This document shows, one piece after another, positions 17,275 to 26,747 of a stretch of DNA of 38,272 nt. Each line of letters begins with the position of its first letter. The stretch's first letter is position 1. Source of the stretch: a virus. The notes beneath the pieces are model-generated. The model was given only the letters and a program-made list of their open reading frames with translations, ran no database searches and was not told where the DNA came from. Location: the IMG/VR virus record IMGVR_UViG_3300046723_000342, positions 1 to 38,272 of that record; one strand, 5' to 3'. The position numbers were made by a program, and so were the translations under genes.

Positions 17275-19113
17275 ATGGCCGATCCTACTCCGCAGGCGAT
17301 CTCGCAGCAGCTCGCAGCCCTCGACGCGCAGACGCGCGCAAAGCTGCAAGCGGGTGGCTATCTGCCGCAAGGCTTCGGCGCTCCGCAGCAGATCGATCTT
17401 GCGCCCGTGGCCATCAATTCGGCCCTTCCGCCGGCCCAGCAAGCGCCCGTAGACACGACTCCGACGGGGGACGCAAACGGCTTCGCGTGGGTCGGACGCG
17501 GAGCTCCTACGGGCACCCCGGGCGGCCCCGGATGGGTTCGCACGGGCGGCCCCAACGTCGCTCCGAACGATGTAGCCCCGGTTCTCTCTGCTCCGCCGTC
17601 GACCGGCGGCGGCGGCGGGCCGCAAGAGGCAAATGCCGCGGTCGCAGCGGCGCCGAGAATCAAGGAAGAGATCCCGCTCCCGAAGGTAGAGCACGCCGAC
17701 GTGAAGGCGGCGCCCGTCGCCGGCGTAGCGGCGCCCGGCTTCGATCCTGGCTTTGCTCCGCGCCCCACGGGCGGCGGCGGACTCGGCGCCGCGCAGAAGG
17801 GTTTGCTTGGGCAGCTCGACGCGGCCGACAAGACCACAATCGCGGCGAACGAGGGCCTACAAACGAAGCTCGGCGGCGCATCGCAGACCGCCGAAGATCT
17901 CGCATGGCGGACGCAAGCGGCGCATGCGAACGCGGTCGCAGAATACGGCGCCCTCGCACAGCAGCAGCTCGAGCACAACCAACGCGCCACCGATTCTGCA
18001 TCGAAGGCATGGGACGACGCACGCGCGCAAGCCGCATCGCTCAAAGACATCGACCCCGATCACTATTGGCACGAGAAGGGGACGGCGGGGCGCATCGGCG
18101 CCGCGATTGCCGTCGCCCTCGGCGCCTTCGGCGCGGCGATGCCGCACAGTGGAGCCGGCGGCCGAAACTACGCGCAGGAGATCATCAACAGCGCCGTGGA
18201 AAACGACATCAAGGCGCAGCAGATGAACCTCGACAAGAAGTGGAAAGAGGCGACGGTAGGGCACGAAATCGCGAACAACAAGCTCGCGCGATCGCAGTGG
18301 GAGAGCGACCAATACGACAAGGCGAAGCTGCTCGCGGGCGAGAAGGCGCGCCTCGAGATCGCAGGCGCGGCGGCGCAGTACACGGGCGCCGAGCAGCAGG
18401 CGAAGCTCGGCGAGATGGACGCGGGCATCGTTGCGAAGAACGACGAGATCAAGAAGGGCATGGAGCTCCGCCGCTTCCAGGCGTTGCAGCAAGCCGCGGC
18501 GGGCGCGGGCGGTGATGCGCAGCTTCGCGCCGGCGTGAAGAAGGCGGCCGATGCATTCTTTGAAGAGCGCGTGAAGAACGGCGGCCCCCCCCCTACGGCG
18601 CAAGAGCTCTCGGCGGCGTACGCGGGCCGCGGCGTGGTTGGCGGCTCGTCGCCGAGCGCGGATCCGCTCGGAGGCCTCCCGAAGGCATCGCGCGAAGCGG
18701 GGCAGAAGGACCTCGACAAGCTCACGGCGCAAAAGACGGATCTCGCATCTCTCGAACGTGTGGGCGAGGGCCTGCAAGGGAATCGCCCGACGGAGCATCC
18801 GCTTGACTATCTATTCGCCGGTCTCGCCGATACGGAAGGCGCGAAGAAGAAGGAGCGGATCGAGGCATACAACGGGCAGATCCTTTCGCTCTTGAAGAAG
18901 GACGAAGGGCTTCGGCTAAACCCGACCGTGCTCGAGCAGGTGGCAAAGCCGATGCTGCTCGATGAGACCGCATCGCAGCCGACGATCGATCGCGCGAAGG
19001 AGCGCGCGAAGGCGCACTTCGCATCGGTGCCGCAAACGCCCACGCTCAGCGCATACGGGAAGGGGCCCCCCCCGCCGCCGCAAGGAATCCCCGGCCTGAA
19101 GGCTCTGCCATGA
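17275..19113 (+). CDS. Putative internal virion (ejection) protein
   Basis: A 612-residue protein. The first ~190 residues are low-complexity Ala/Pro/Gly. Then comes a long helical part with a hydrophobic Gly/Ala patch near 262-280 (RIGAAIAVALGAFGAAMPHS) followed by AQEIINSAVENDIKAQQMNL, a pattern seen in large podovirus structural proteins. Charged coiled coil follows. The C-terminus is Pro-rich. Hydrophobic patch plus long helices suit a protein ejected into the host envelope with the DNA. The neighbour downstream overlaps by ATGA and has similar properties. Confidence 0.55.
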   Translation: MADPTPQAISQQLAALDAQTRAKLQAGGYLPQGFGAPQQIDLAPVAINSALPPAQQAPVDTTPTGDANGFAWVGRGAPTGTPGGPGWVRTGGPNVAPNDVAPVLSAPPSTGGGGGPQEANAAVAAAPRIKEEIPLPKVEHADVKAAPVAGVAAPGFDPGFAPRPTGGGGLGAAQKGLLGQLDAADKTTIAANEGLQTKLGGASQTAEDLAWRTQAAHANAVAEYGALAQQQLEHNQRATDSASKAWDDARAQAASLKDIDPDHYWHEKGTAGRIGAAIAVALGAFGAAMPHSGAGGRNYAQEIINSAVENDIKAQQMNLDKKWKEATVGHEIANNKLARSQWESDQYDKAKLLAGEKARLEIAGAAAQYTGAEQQAKLGEMDAGIVAKNDEIKKGMELRRFQALQQAAAGAGGDAQLRAGVKKAADAFFEERVKNGGPPPTAQELSAAYAGRGVVGGSSPSADPLGGLPKASREAGQKDLDKLTAQKTDLASLERVGEGLQGNRPTEHPLDYLFAGLADTEGAKKKERIEAYNGQILSLLKKDEGLRLNPTVLEQVAKPMLLDETASQPTIDRAKERAKAHFASVPQTPTLSAYGKGPPPPPQGIPGLKALP

Positions 19114-21467
19114 CCGAGCCCGCCGCCACGCCGCAGCCTGTCTACGACTCCGCCTACGCGCGGCTCGTCGACGCTCCGCCCGAGGCCCTCGAGCAGGATC
19201 CGCAGCGCTACCAGCCTGTCGGCGAACAGCGCGTGGTGATGCAGGATGCGGCGGGCAAAAAATACGAGCTTCCCGCTTCATCGGCGCAGCTTGCGCTCGG
19301 GCAAGGCCTCTCGTTTTTGCCGCACGAGGACGCCGCGCGCGAAGTGCAAGTAGAGGCATGGCGCAAGGTCAACGATTCGGCGGCGACGGCGGCGACTACC
19401 AGCGCCATGAATCAACTCGCGTTCGGCGTGCCGGACATCATCCGGCAGCACGACCAGAGCGCGAGCGCGGAGGGCGAGCGGCGCGCGCAGGCGCAGCACG
19501 GGACGGCGAGCTTCATCGGCGGCGCTGCCGGCCTCGCCGCGAACGTCGCTCTGACCGCCGGCCTCGGCGCCGAGGCGCAGGGCGCCGCGCGCGGGGCGCA
19601 GGCGCTCGACGCGGCGGCCCCTGGAATCGCCTCGAGGGTGTTCACTCGAGCGGCCCTCGGCGCCGGCGAGGGCGCCGCCTACGCGGCCCCGCAAGCGCTC
19701 GCGCATGCGGCGTACGGCGACACGCACGAGGCCGCAGAATCCATTCTCTGGGGCGCTGGGCTAGGCGGCATCATCGGCCTCGGCTCGGGCGCCCTATCCG
19801 AGGGCGTGCGCGCCGCAAAGGGCGCTGCCCGGGACGCGATGCTTGCCCATGGCGTGCTCGATGAAGCGGGGCAAGTCGACCACGGCCGCATTCGCGAGCT
19901 CATGGGCACGGCGGCGCCGGAAGCCTTGCAGGGCAAGACGCGCGCAGAGCTCCTCGCCATGAAGCAAGGCGTAACGGACGCCATGAGCGAGCACGCGGCG
20001 ACCCTCGACGCGGCGATCGCAAAGGCTCCGCCCGAGCTCGGCGAGCGGCTCGGCATCAAGCCGACGGAACTCGCCTCGAAGATCCAGGGCGACGTCATGG
20101 CGACGCGCCCCGCGCTGGGAACGAGCATGTACACGGCCGAGGCGCGCGAGCTTTCGAGCATCACCGATCGCATCGCCGCCAAGGGGCCCGAACCGGTTTC
20201 TTTTCAGAGCCTCGATTCGCTCACGGGAATCAAGGGGCTCGACAGCCTACTCGACAAGGCCCCGGGCGAGCTCTCGGGCAAAGAGAAGATCGCGCGGCAA
20301 GTCGCGGGAATCGTCGAGAGCGAGAAGCAACGGGCCATGAACGAGGCCTTCAACGCGCTCGGCCTCTCGACGAGCTACGGCGATTTTCTCGCGCAGAAAG
20401 AGCAGCTCGCGCAGATCGGTCAAGCGCTCTCGCTCCCGCCGACCACGGCGGCGAGCCTGCTCGCCTCGAAGGGCGTGGGCCTGGTCTCGAAGGGCATCGC
20501 GGGCGCCGTCGGCGGCATCGCTGGGCACGCGATCGGCGGCCCTCTCGGCGGCATCGTGGGATATGGCGCGGTCAAGGGCATCGCGACGAAGCTGCTCGAC
20601 AATGCAATCGGCGGCAAAGCGCTTGCCCTCTCGACCCGAGCCCTCAAGGCGTTCACGGATCGGCCGGAAACGATCGGTTGGCTCGGCTCCGCGTTTGCGA
20701 AGGACACCACGCAGGCGGCCGCGAAGGCCTTTGCATCCATCCCGTCGATTCTCACGCGTGAAGCCGTCGCGGCGAAGCAGGCCTCGGCGGATCCATTCAA
20801 GGCCACGCTCGGGCCGCAAGCCAACGGGCTCAGCAAGGGGCAGCAATTCGATCGCGTGGCCGAAGCGCTCGACAATCCGCAGCGCGTGCAGAGCGAGCTC
20901 GAAGCGCAGACGCATCTCTACGCCAAGGACCCCGAGCTTTCGGCCGCCGTGCAGCAAGCGCACGAACGGGCCGTGGGCTACCTCGCCGGCGCCGTCCCGA
21001 AGAACCCCAATCCGGCCAAGCCCTTCGAAACCAGGCCTTGGGCGCCGACGCCCGAGCAGATCCGCGGCTTCGGGCAGCGGCTCGAGATCGTCAACAATCC
21101 CATGGCGGTGATGGAGCACATTGCCGCGGGAGATCTAACGCCGGCGCACGTCGAGGCGCTTGGCGCGGTCTACCCGACGCTACGCGATCGCATGGTCGAG
21201 CAGGTCGCGATGATGGCGCACGATCCGAGGCTCGCGGGCAAGGTGGGCGCGGGCGCAAAGCTCGGCCTGTCGATGATGACTGGAATCAACTTCGACTCGA
21301 CCAACTACCAGCAGGCCTATCCGCCGGGAGGCTCGGCGGGCCCGCAAGGCGCGCCGCAAGCGAAGAAGCAGAAGGGGCCCGGCTCGAGCCGCGCGCACCT
21401 GAAAGACACCCCAGGTCTCGCGACCCAAACGACCCGAATCGAGTTCAAAGGACAGCAGGTGCTCTGA
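19110..21467 (+). CDS. Large internal virion protein with glycine-rich hydrophobic segments
   Basis: A 785-residue protein. The N-terminus has RVVMQDAAGKKYELPASSAQ, a strand-turn-strand motif common at the start of very long phage internal proteins. Hydrophobic Gly/Ala stretches near 132-152 (FIGGAAGLAANVALTAGLGA), 213-230 and 450-495 (GIAGAVGGIAGHAIGGPLGG) could insert in membrane. Charged helices fill the rest. I see no lysozyme motif. It is a candidate ejection protein forming the channel for genome entry together with the preceding gene. Confidence 0.55.
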   Translation: MTEPAATPQPVYDSAYARLVDAPPEALEQDPQRYQPVGEQRVVMQDAAGKKYELPASSAQLALGQGLSFLPHEDAAREVQVEAWRKVNDSAATAATTSAMNQLAFGVPDIIRQHDQSASAEGERRAQAQHGTASFIGGAAGLAANVALTAGLGAEAQGAARGAQALDAAAPGIASRVFTRAALGAGEGAAYAAPQALAHAAYGDTHEAAESILWGAGLGGIIGLGSGALSEGVRAAKGAARDAMLAHGVLDEAGQVDHGRIRELMGTAAPEALQGKTRAELLAMKQGVTDAMSEHAATLDAAIAKAPPELGERLGIKPTELASKIQGDVMATRPALGTSMYTAEARELSSITDRIAAKGPEPVSFQSLDSLTGIKGLDSLLDKAPGELSGKEKIARQVAGIVESEKQRAMNEAFNALGLSTSYGDFLAQKEQLAQIGQALSLPPTTAASLLASKGVGLVSKGIAGAVGGIAGHAIGGPLGGIVGYGAVKGIATKLLDNAIGGKALALSTRALKAFTDRPETIGWLGSAFAKDTTQAAAKAFASIPSILTREAVAAKQASADPFKATLGPQANGLSKGQQFDRVAEALDNPQRVQSELEAQTHLYAKDPELSAAVQQAHERAVGYLAGAVPKNPNPAKPFETRPWAPTPEQIRGFGQRLEIVNNPMAVMEHIAAGDLTPAHVEALGAVYPTLRDRMVEQVAMMAHDPRLAGKVGAGAKLGLSMMTGINFDSTNYQQAYPPGGSAGPQGAPQAKKQKGPGSSRAHLKDTPGLATQTTRIEFKGQQVL

Positions 21468-21916
21468 TGCGTACCGTTACGGCATACCTTCAATCCCAGT
21501 CTTCGGACGGCGCAAGCCAGGATCCGGCCTCCCCGTGGAACGCGATCGTTCTCAACTCCACGAAAAAGAGCGCCGGCTTCTACATGGGAGACGCGAGGCT
21601 CTTTTCGGTCAACATTCAATGCCCGGCGACCGGTACACCATCCGGAACGCTCACGCTCGAAGCGTGCAACGACATGTCGCGAGGCCTGGACGAAAGGCCC
21701 GATCCTGACGTCGGCGGCGGCTCAGATGTCCGATGGGTCGCCGTGAAGTTCCTCGATGCATCCGATGCACTTGTGGCGAGCATCGTGGTTTCCGGCGCCT
21801 CGTCGGTCATGATGCAGGTGCGCGATTGCACCTACAGGTGGTTGAGGGTTGTTTGGACCAATAGCAGCGGGTCGGCGACGATCACGGCTACCGCGCAGAA
21901 GAAGGGATGGGTGTGA
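21467..21916 (+). CDS. Small beta-rich structural protein
   Basis: A 149-residue protein starting at TGATG. The pattern FSVNIQCPATGTPSGTLTLE, then RWLRVVWTNSSGSATITATA and KKGW, is shared by a group of small virion proteins that sit just before the fibre or spike gene. It is likely a beta-sandwich. The role could be spike attachment; this is inferred from position only. Confidence 0.55.
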   Translation: MRTVTAYLQSQSSDGASQDPASPWNAIVLNSTKKSAGFYMGDARLFSVNIQCPATGTPSGTLTLEACNDMSRGLDERPDPDVGGGSDVRWVAVKFLDASDALVASIVVSGASSVMMQVRDCTYRWLRVVWTNSSGSATITATAQKKGWV

Positions 21917-21918
21917 CC

Positions 21919-23814
21919 ATGAGCCTCGATATTGAACGCGTGGAGATTACCAGCAGTGAAGTTCTCGTGATTTCGAGCGCCACCGGTGCAGATGATGGCG
22001 CGCGCCTCTTTGCCGCTGGCGGCCCTGCCGAAATCGCATCGAATGAAGGGAAGACCCTGCACCTGCTCGGGTCTTCCTTCAAGTGGAATACCGTTGTAAC
22101 CCCGACCTCGAACATGGAGGTCAAATGCCAGCCCGGGGCAACCATCAAGTCAGTCCTCACTCCGCTGAGTGCATTCCCCGGGAACTACCCATTTTACGTC
22201 GACGCCCCGAGCGCGATCGGAAGCGGAACCCTCGCATCCACCCCGGCCATCGGGGCCTCGTCTCTTTCGATCTCCATCACCGGAAAGCCGGCCGTTGGGC
22301 AATTCGTTCAGATCTCCCACGGCGTTTCGTCCGTGCTCTACAAGGTCACGGCCTCGAATAGTTCTAGCTCGCCATGGACGGTAACGATCGACAAGCCAAT
22401 CAACCAGCCTTGGGTTAGCACCGACACTGTGGCCGTCTACGCTTCGCGGCCCGAGCGGATTACATGGTCGGGCGGCAAGATGACGGGGTCAGGGGACCAG
22501 CTCGGCGAGGTGGCGCGGTGCGATGGGTTCACGTTTCGCGACGTTGTGCAGACCGCGGACAGCGGAATCCCTCGGTCGGCCGTGCTTGGGCTCGACAATA
22601 GCTGTCGAAATGGGCTCGTCGAAGGGTGTCGATGTGATCTCACGGGAGCAACGTCAAGCCTGGGCCTGAACGGCTTCTACGCGCAATCTAACGACAATTC
22701 CACCTTTCGCCGTTGCTATGTGGCCAACGCCTACTCGGCAGGGATTACGCTCTTCGACTGCTTCTCTTGCACGATCGACGACTGTCATGCCGATTCATGC
22801 GTAGGGATCGGGCTCGCGATCTCGAGCCTCGGCCAAGGGCCGGACACTAACTATTCGCTCGGCTCTTACGACTGCGTGATCTCGGGAGGCAGCGCGGTCA
22901 ACTGCGCAACCGGCGCGGCAGTCGCCTATGTGGGGCCGAGCTACAACTGCGCCGTGCTCGATTTTGCGGCCGTTGCCTGTACGAGCTACGGAATTCTCGT
23001 CAACGCTGGCGCCCATGGTGTGGCGGCGGGAACGAGGATCGAACGCTGCGACGTCCGAAATAGCGTTGTCGGCGTGCAGGTTGCTTCTGGAGCGCTTGGG
23101 ACGCGGATCGTCGCCCTCAAGGCCGACAACTGCACCTACGCCGTGCAGAGCGCGGCCGATCTCGACCTCGTAGGGCTCGAGTGCACGACGACGACGGCAA
23201 CCAACGGGGTCGTTTCGCTATCGGGTACCGGAACGTGGAGGATGCGAGCGCTTACCATCGCGAACGCCGACGCGACCGGATACGGCGTCTACGTCGGCGG
23301 CGCGGGGCGACTCGAGCTCGACGGCGCGAAGATCACGGGTGTTTGCACGGCAGGCGTCTACGTCAACGCGGCCGCTACGGTCGTGCTCCGAAACGTCAGG
23401 GTAACGCAGGCAACCTACGGCGTGATCGTCGGCGCAAGCTCGACGGTCATCATTGGCGAGGGGTGCGACTTCACCGGATGTGGAACGCCGATCTCCATCA
23501 CCGGAACGTGCATCGTCGAGCAGAGCGGGGGGATCAAGGCCATCCCGACCACGGGTGGGACGACCACGCTCGTGCCGCTCGACGTCACCCAAAACTCCAC
23601 GCTTGAGATTTCAGGGGCTCTCGGAAGCAACGCAACGATCAACGTCCCAAATATCCCTGGTGCGCGCTTTGTCGTGTCGAACCAAACGACGGGTGCGCAA
23701 ACGGTAACCATTCAAGCGACCGGCGGAAGTGGCTCGACCATCACGCAGACCAAGCGCGCCACGGGGTATGTGGACGCCTCGTCTACGTGGCGATGGGATA
23801 GCACCGAAAGGTGA
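21919..23814 (+). CDS. Tailspike, right-handed beta-helix
   Basis: A 631-residue receptor-binding protein. After an N-terminal part of about 170 residues (DIERVEITSSEVLVISSATG), a long run of short repeated strands forms a parallel beta-helix: TFRRCYVANAYSAGITLFDC, CTIDDCHADSCVGIGLAIS, RIERCDVRNSVVGVQVASGA. Such spikes bind and often cleave surface polysaccharides; no catalytic pair can be assigned by eye. The C-terminus is a beta domain ending SSTWRWDSTER. ATG 21919 is preferred over an in-frame ATG at 21907 inside the previous gene. Many Cys residues in the helix are unusual and could stabilise the fold. Confidence 0.75.
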   Translation: MSLDIERVEITSSEVLVISSATGADDGARLFAAGGPAEIASNEGKTLHLLGSSFKWNTVVTPTSNMEVKCQPGATIKSVLTPLSAFPGNYPFYVDAPSAIGSGTLASTPAIGASSLSISITGKPAVGQFVQISHGVSSVLYKVTASNSSSSPWTVTIDKPINQPWVSTDTVAVYASRPERITWSGGKMTGSGDQLGEVARCDGFTFRDVVQTADSGIPRSAVLGLDNSCRNGLVEGCRCDLTGATSSLGLNGFYAQSNDNSTFRRCYVANAYSAGITLFDCFSCTIDDCHADSCVGIGLAISSLGQGPDTNYSLGSYDCVISGGSAVNCATGAAVAYVGPSYNCAVLDFAAVACTSYGILVNAGAHGVAAGTRIERCDVRNSVVGVQVASGALGTRIVALKADNCTYAVQSAADLDLVGLECTTTTATNGVVSLSGTGTWRMRALTIANADATGYGVYVGGAGRLELDGAKITGVCTAGVYVNAAATVVLRNVRVTQATYGVIVGASSTVIIGEGCDFTGCGTPISITGTCIVEQSGGIKAIPTTGGTTTLVPLDVTQNSTLEISGALGSNATINVPNIPGARFVVSNQTTGAQTVTIQATGGSGSTITQTKRATGYVDASSTWRWDSTER

Positions 23815-23817
23815 GAA

Positions 23818-24315
23818 ATGAACGGGGATCTCGTCTCGCTCAAGGATAGGCGTCGAGCGGAGGTCGACGACGCTCTTGACGCCGGCGACGTCGCCGGCGC
23901 CGTGCGCGCGCTTGCGGGGCACGTCGAGGAGCTCGACGGGACCTGCGCGCGTGCGGCCATCGCGGCCGAATCCGCATGCGAGGCATCCGAGCAGACACGC
24001 ACCGACATTGCGAAGATCCGCCAAGCGCTCGAAGCTCGCGCGCGCCGCTCAGCCTCGGACGTTGACGCGCAGGCGCTCGGCCGTGAGGTCGAAGCGCTGC
24101 ATGCGCAGTATCGCGGCGACATCGAGGCGATGACTCGAAGCTTCGGGCGGCTCGAGCGGGTTGTGGGCGCTGCCCCAAACGCCGTGATGGGCGTCGAGGG
24201 GTCGGGGCTCTGGAAAGAGCTCCATCGGTTGCAACGCCTGCTCGTCGTCGCCTTCGTCGCCTCGACCGTCATCGGCAAGGGAGCCGAACTCCTAGTCACC
24301 CATCTTTTGAAGTGA
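23818..24315 (+). CDS. Coiled-coil protein with C-terminal membrane segment
   Basis: A 165-residue protein preceded by AAAGGTGAG. Residues about 10-115 are charged helix (TDIAKIRQALEARARRSASD). Residues 141-153 (LLVVAFVASTVIG) are hydrophobic, followed by KGAELLVTHLLK. It lies just before the holin-like gene, so it may belong to the lysis cassette as a regulator, spanin-like protein or anchor. The family is not recognised. Confidence 0.6.
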   Translation: MNGDLVSLKDRRRAEVDDALDAGDVAGAVRALAGHVEELDGTCARAAIAAESACEASEQTRTDIAKIRQALEARARRSASDVDAQALGREVEALHAQYRGDIEAMTRSFGRLERVVGAAPNAVMGVEGSGLWKELHRLQRLLVVAFVASTVIGKGAELLVTHLLK

Positions 24316-24322
24316 GGTACTC

Positions 24323-24937
24323 ATGAATTCGCTTTTCAAGCTCATCCGCCGAGAGCCCGTGGTGCTCGTGCAAGCCGTAACCCTCGCCCTCGGCGTCGCC
24401 GTCGCCTTTGGGCTGCATCTGACGGACAAGCAAGACGCTGCGATCGTCGGCCTCGTGGCCTTCCTTGGCGCCATCTTCGCGCGTGGCAAGGTGACGCCCG
24501 TCGTCGAAGCCGAACCGCCGAAGCAGGGGCCATACCGCGTCGCGCCGCCTCCCGCGAACGATGCTGCTCCGCCCACCCCTAAGACGGCCGCTCGCGTCGC
24601 CATGACGTGCGCCGCCGGTCTCGCGCTCTGCTGCTCCGCCGCGCTCCTCGAAGCGGCCTGCACCCCCGCCGAGCAGCAGGAAGCGGCAAAGATCATCGAT
24701 GGGGCCGAAGCGTTCTGCGCGCTGGTGCTCGACGTGGCGGACCCCTCGAGGGAGCCGCTTTGCGTCCAGGGGCAAGAGCTCGCCGATGCCGGCTTGAAGT
24801 ATGTCGAGACGAGGACGACGCCCGACGCTACGCCGGCGCTCGCGGTGGACTCGAGCTGCTACAGCAAGCTAGCGGCGAATCCGAAGGTCAAGGCGCGCCA
24901 CAAGAAGGTCGCTTCGGCCGATGCGGGCACCCCGTGA
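24323..24937 (+). CDS. Holin-like protein with a possible internal second product
   Basis: A 204-residue protein. Residues 13-54 (VVLVQAVTLALGVAVAFGLH, then AIVGLVAFLGAIFARGKVTP) form two membrane segments like those of small holins, which open the inner membrane to lytic enzymes. A Pro-rich linker follows. Residues 94-113 (MTCAAGLALCCSAALLEAAC) are a third hydrophobic segment that looks like a signal peptide ending at Cys113; residue -3 is Glu, which is atypical for a lipobox. An in-frame ATG at 24602 could start that segment. Either it is a holin fused to a spanin-like part, or two products come from one frame. The next gene overlaps by GTGA. Confidence 0.6.
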   Translation: MNSLFKLIRREPVVLVQAVTLALGVAVAFGLHLTDKQDAAIVGLVAFLGAIFARGKVTPVVEAEPPKQGPYRVAPPPANDAAPPTPKTAARVAMTCAAGLALCCSAALLEAACTPAEQQEAAKIIDGAEAFCALVLDVADPSREPLCVQGQELADAGLKYVETRTTPDATPALAVDSSCYSKLAANPKVKARHKKVASADAGTP

Positions 24938-25398
24938 GCCCCTTGCTCTTCGCGCTCCTCCTCGCCCTCGTTCCCCCGCGCGGCGGCATCGAGCGCTACC
25001 ACGCCGATGCGGTGCGCTACGCGTCGATCGCCGACGACGTCGTCGCCGAGGTCCACGAGTCGGGGCCCATCAACGGGCTCTCGGAATGGGAAACGGCGCT
25101 GCTCCTCGTCTCGATTGCGGTGCACGAGTCCGGCCTTCGCGCCGACGTCGACGAGGGGCGCGTGCGGGGCGGGGGGCGAGACGGCTGCCTTCTCCAGATC
25201 CGCGGCTTCCACGGCTCCGACCGAAGGGCGTGCCTCAAGCGCGGGCTCGAGCTCGCGCGGGCGTCGTGGTGGGCCTGCCCGCGCGAGCGCCTTGCGGCGT
25301 ACGCCTCGGGCTCCTGCTCGGCGGGGCTGCCCGAATCGCGGGCGATGGTCGACGCTTGGCAGAGGTGGCGCGTGCGCTACCCGGGGCCCGTGCAGTGA
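24934..25398 (+). CDS. Putative lytic transglycosylase endolysin
   Basis: A 154-residue enzyme with a GTG start. Residues 2-13 (SPLLFALLLALV) are a hydrophobic signal or signal-anchor. The SLT-like core has HESGLRADVDEG with candidate catalytic E65, GCLLQIRGF as the G-x-L-Q-I motif, and LAAYASGS as the A-Y-x-x-G motif. It would cut the glycan strands of peptidoglycan. Six or so Cys residues suit a protein exported to the periplasm. Next to it is a second lytic gene. The short length matches minimal phage transglycosylases. Confidence 0.7.
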   Translation: MSPLLFALLLALVPPRGGIERYHADAVRYASIADDVVAEVHESGPINGLSEWETALLLVSIAVHESGLRADVDEGRVRGGGRDGCLLQIRGFHGSDRRACLKRGLELARASWWACPRERLAAYASGSCSAGLPESRAMVDAWQRWRVRYPGPVQ

Positions 25399-25931
25399 TC
25401 TCGACGCCGATCCGCGACAACATGATTCGGCTTGCGCTGTCGTACGACGGCTGCAACGCCTCGACCGATCGCGATCGCTACCTCGACCTCATCGCGCCCG
25501 ACGAGACACCCGAGATGCGCGCTGCGATGGCATCGATGAGCTCGTGCGCCCTCACCGTGCGGGGCTTCTGGCGCCGTCTCGGCCTCGTTCACCCGAGGCT
25601 CGCGGCGCCGTACCGAATTGGCGATGCCGTCGATGACGTGGTTTCGATTGCTCGCGAGCGCGGAGCCTGGAGGGAGCCGCACCCGGACGCCTCTCCGACA
25701 CCAGGGGATGCCGTCCTCGTCGCCACGCCGGAGCACGTTTACACGATCGTCGAGGAGCTCGGGCCGATGGCATGGGGCAGCATCGACGGCGGGCAAAGGT
25801 TGCCGACCGGCGCCGAGATGATCGGGCGGGCAACGCGGCGCTGGGTTTGGGGCGGGTCGGTGCTCTTCGACCGCGGCGTGATGACGAGGGTCGTGCGCGG
25901 GTGGGTCGACCTCGACGCGCTATTTGCGTGA
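25395..25931 (+). CDS. Putative cysteine peptidase/amidase (CHAP or NlpC/P60-like)
   Basis: A 178-residue protein with a GTG start overlapping the previous stop. The layout suits a papain-fold peptidoglycan hydrolase: Cys51 in MSSCALTVRGFWRRLG as nucleophile, then PGDAVLVATPEHVYTIVEEL with His114 as general base, and D131 as a possible third residue. No signal peptide is visible. It could act on the peptide cross-links while the transglycosylase cuts glycan, or it could process virion parts. It is the last gene of the late operon, ending 12 nt into the convergent accessory operon. Confidence 0.6.
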   Translation: MISTPIRDNMIRLALSYDGCNASTDRDRYLDLIAPDETPEMRAAMASMSSCALTVRGFWRRLGLVHPRLAAPYRIGDAVDDVVSIARERGAWREPHPDASPTPGDAVLVATPEHVYTIVEELGPMAWGSIDGGQRLPTGAEMIGRATRRWVWGGSVLFDRGVMTRVVRGWVDLDALFA

Positions 25932-26171
25932 TCGCAGCGCCGCGCCAGTGAATGCGCGTTCGACCGCTCGGGGCACGCCAACGGGACACGACCAGGTGCA
26001 ATGGTGTCGCAGGAGCGTTTCGAGTACTTCCGAGCGACTCATTTCGCCTACCTCGGCAAGCGCGGCGAGGTACTCCATCGCCTCGCGCGAGAGCGTCAAT
26101 TGGATGCCCGGGCGCTTGCGGGCAGCCCGCGCCATCGAGCGGTACGGGCTGCCCTTCGGATTGCTGCTCAC
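25920..26171 (-). CDS. Ribbon-helix-helix-like protein
   Basis: An 83-residue protein, GTG start coupled (GTGA) to the upstream gene. The core RPGIQLTLSREAMEYLAALA followed by GEMSRSEVLETLLRHH fits the ribbon-helix-helix DNA-binding fold: one strand, helix, turn, helix with the SRSEVLE motif. It could be a small transcription regulator. An internal ATG at 26135 is an alternative start that keeps the domain. It is the last gene of the leftward accessory operon and convergent with the lysis genes. Confidence 0.65.
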   Translation of the reverse strand: MSSNPKGSPYRSMARAARKRPGIQLTLSREAMEYLAALAEVGEMSRSEVLETLLRHHCTWSCPVGVPRAVERAFTGAALRSRK

Positions 26172-26461
26172 GGGCGACCGGCGGCCGCCGCTGCCGCCTC
26201 CTCGATATCCGTGCGGGCGCGGATGTCGTCCTCTTGGGCGTCGCTCCAACGCACCAGCTCGGAGCTCATCCAATTGCTCCGCTCGCCCCACGATTCGTAA
26301 TGGCTGCGCCCGTCGGCAGCGGGGAGTAGCGTGACCCCTCCCGAGCACACGATGTCGCCATCGGCGCCGTAGACGTCCACGTCCACGTCCACGCCGCGCT
26401 CCACGCCAGTCGTGGTGGGGCGAGGGTGCGAGGCCTCGACCGTGTAGGTAGGCGCGCTCAT
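26168..26461 (-). CDS. Hypothetical accessory protein
   Basis: A 97-residue protein coupled by ATGA to its upstream neighbour and by GTGA to the next. It has an acidic beta-rich part (RGVDVDVDVYGADGDIVCSG) and a helical end (SSELVRWSDAQEDDIRARTD) with an Ala run. No family is recognised. Confidence 0.6.
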   Translation of the reverse strand: MSAPTYTVEASHPRPTTTGVERGVDVDVDVYGADGDIVCSGGVTLLPAADGRSHYESWGERSNWMSSELVRWSDAQEDDIRARTDIEEAAAAAAGRP

Positions 26462-26670
26462 GACCGCACCGCCTGTTCGCACGCTTCTCGCGCGAGGGCA
26501 CCGGCGCCTACGTGCTCCGGGATGATCCCACGGGTCTCGAGCTCGCGGCGGATTTCGCTCGCGAGGGTTTCTTCGTAGAAATCGCCGTCGAAGCCTAGCG
26601 CGATATCGCAAATCGCGACCTGCAGCATGGCCTCGCGGCGGAGCGCCTTGATTTCGTCGTCGGTGATCAT
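26458..26670 (-). CDS. Hypothetical small helical protein
   Basis: A 70-residue protein beginning MITDDEIKALRREAMLQVAI, mostly helix and acidic. AGAGG lies about 7 nt before the ATG at 26670, which supports this start rather than upstream in-frame codons. It is the first of three coupled genes. The family is not recognised. Confidence 0.6.
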   Translation of the reverse strand: MITDDEIKALRREAMLQVAICDIALGFDGDFYEETLASEIRRELETRGIIPEHVGAGALAREACEQAVRS

Positions 26671-26747
26671 GATTCGCCTCTTCGATTGCGTCGTACGCGG
26701 ATTCGCCAAGAGCTGCCAAGCATGCTCGTTCGAATGCAAGCGCCAGT

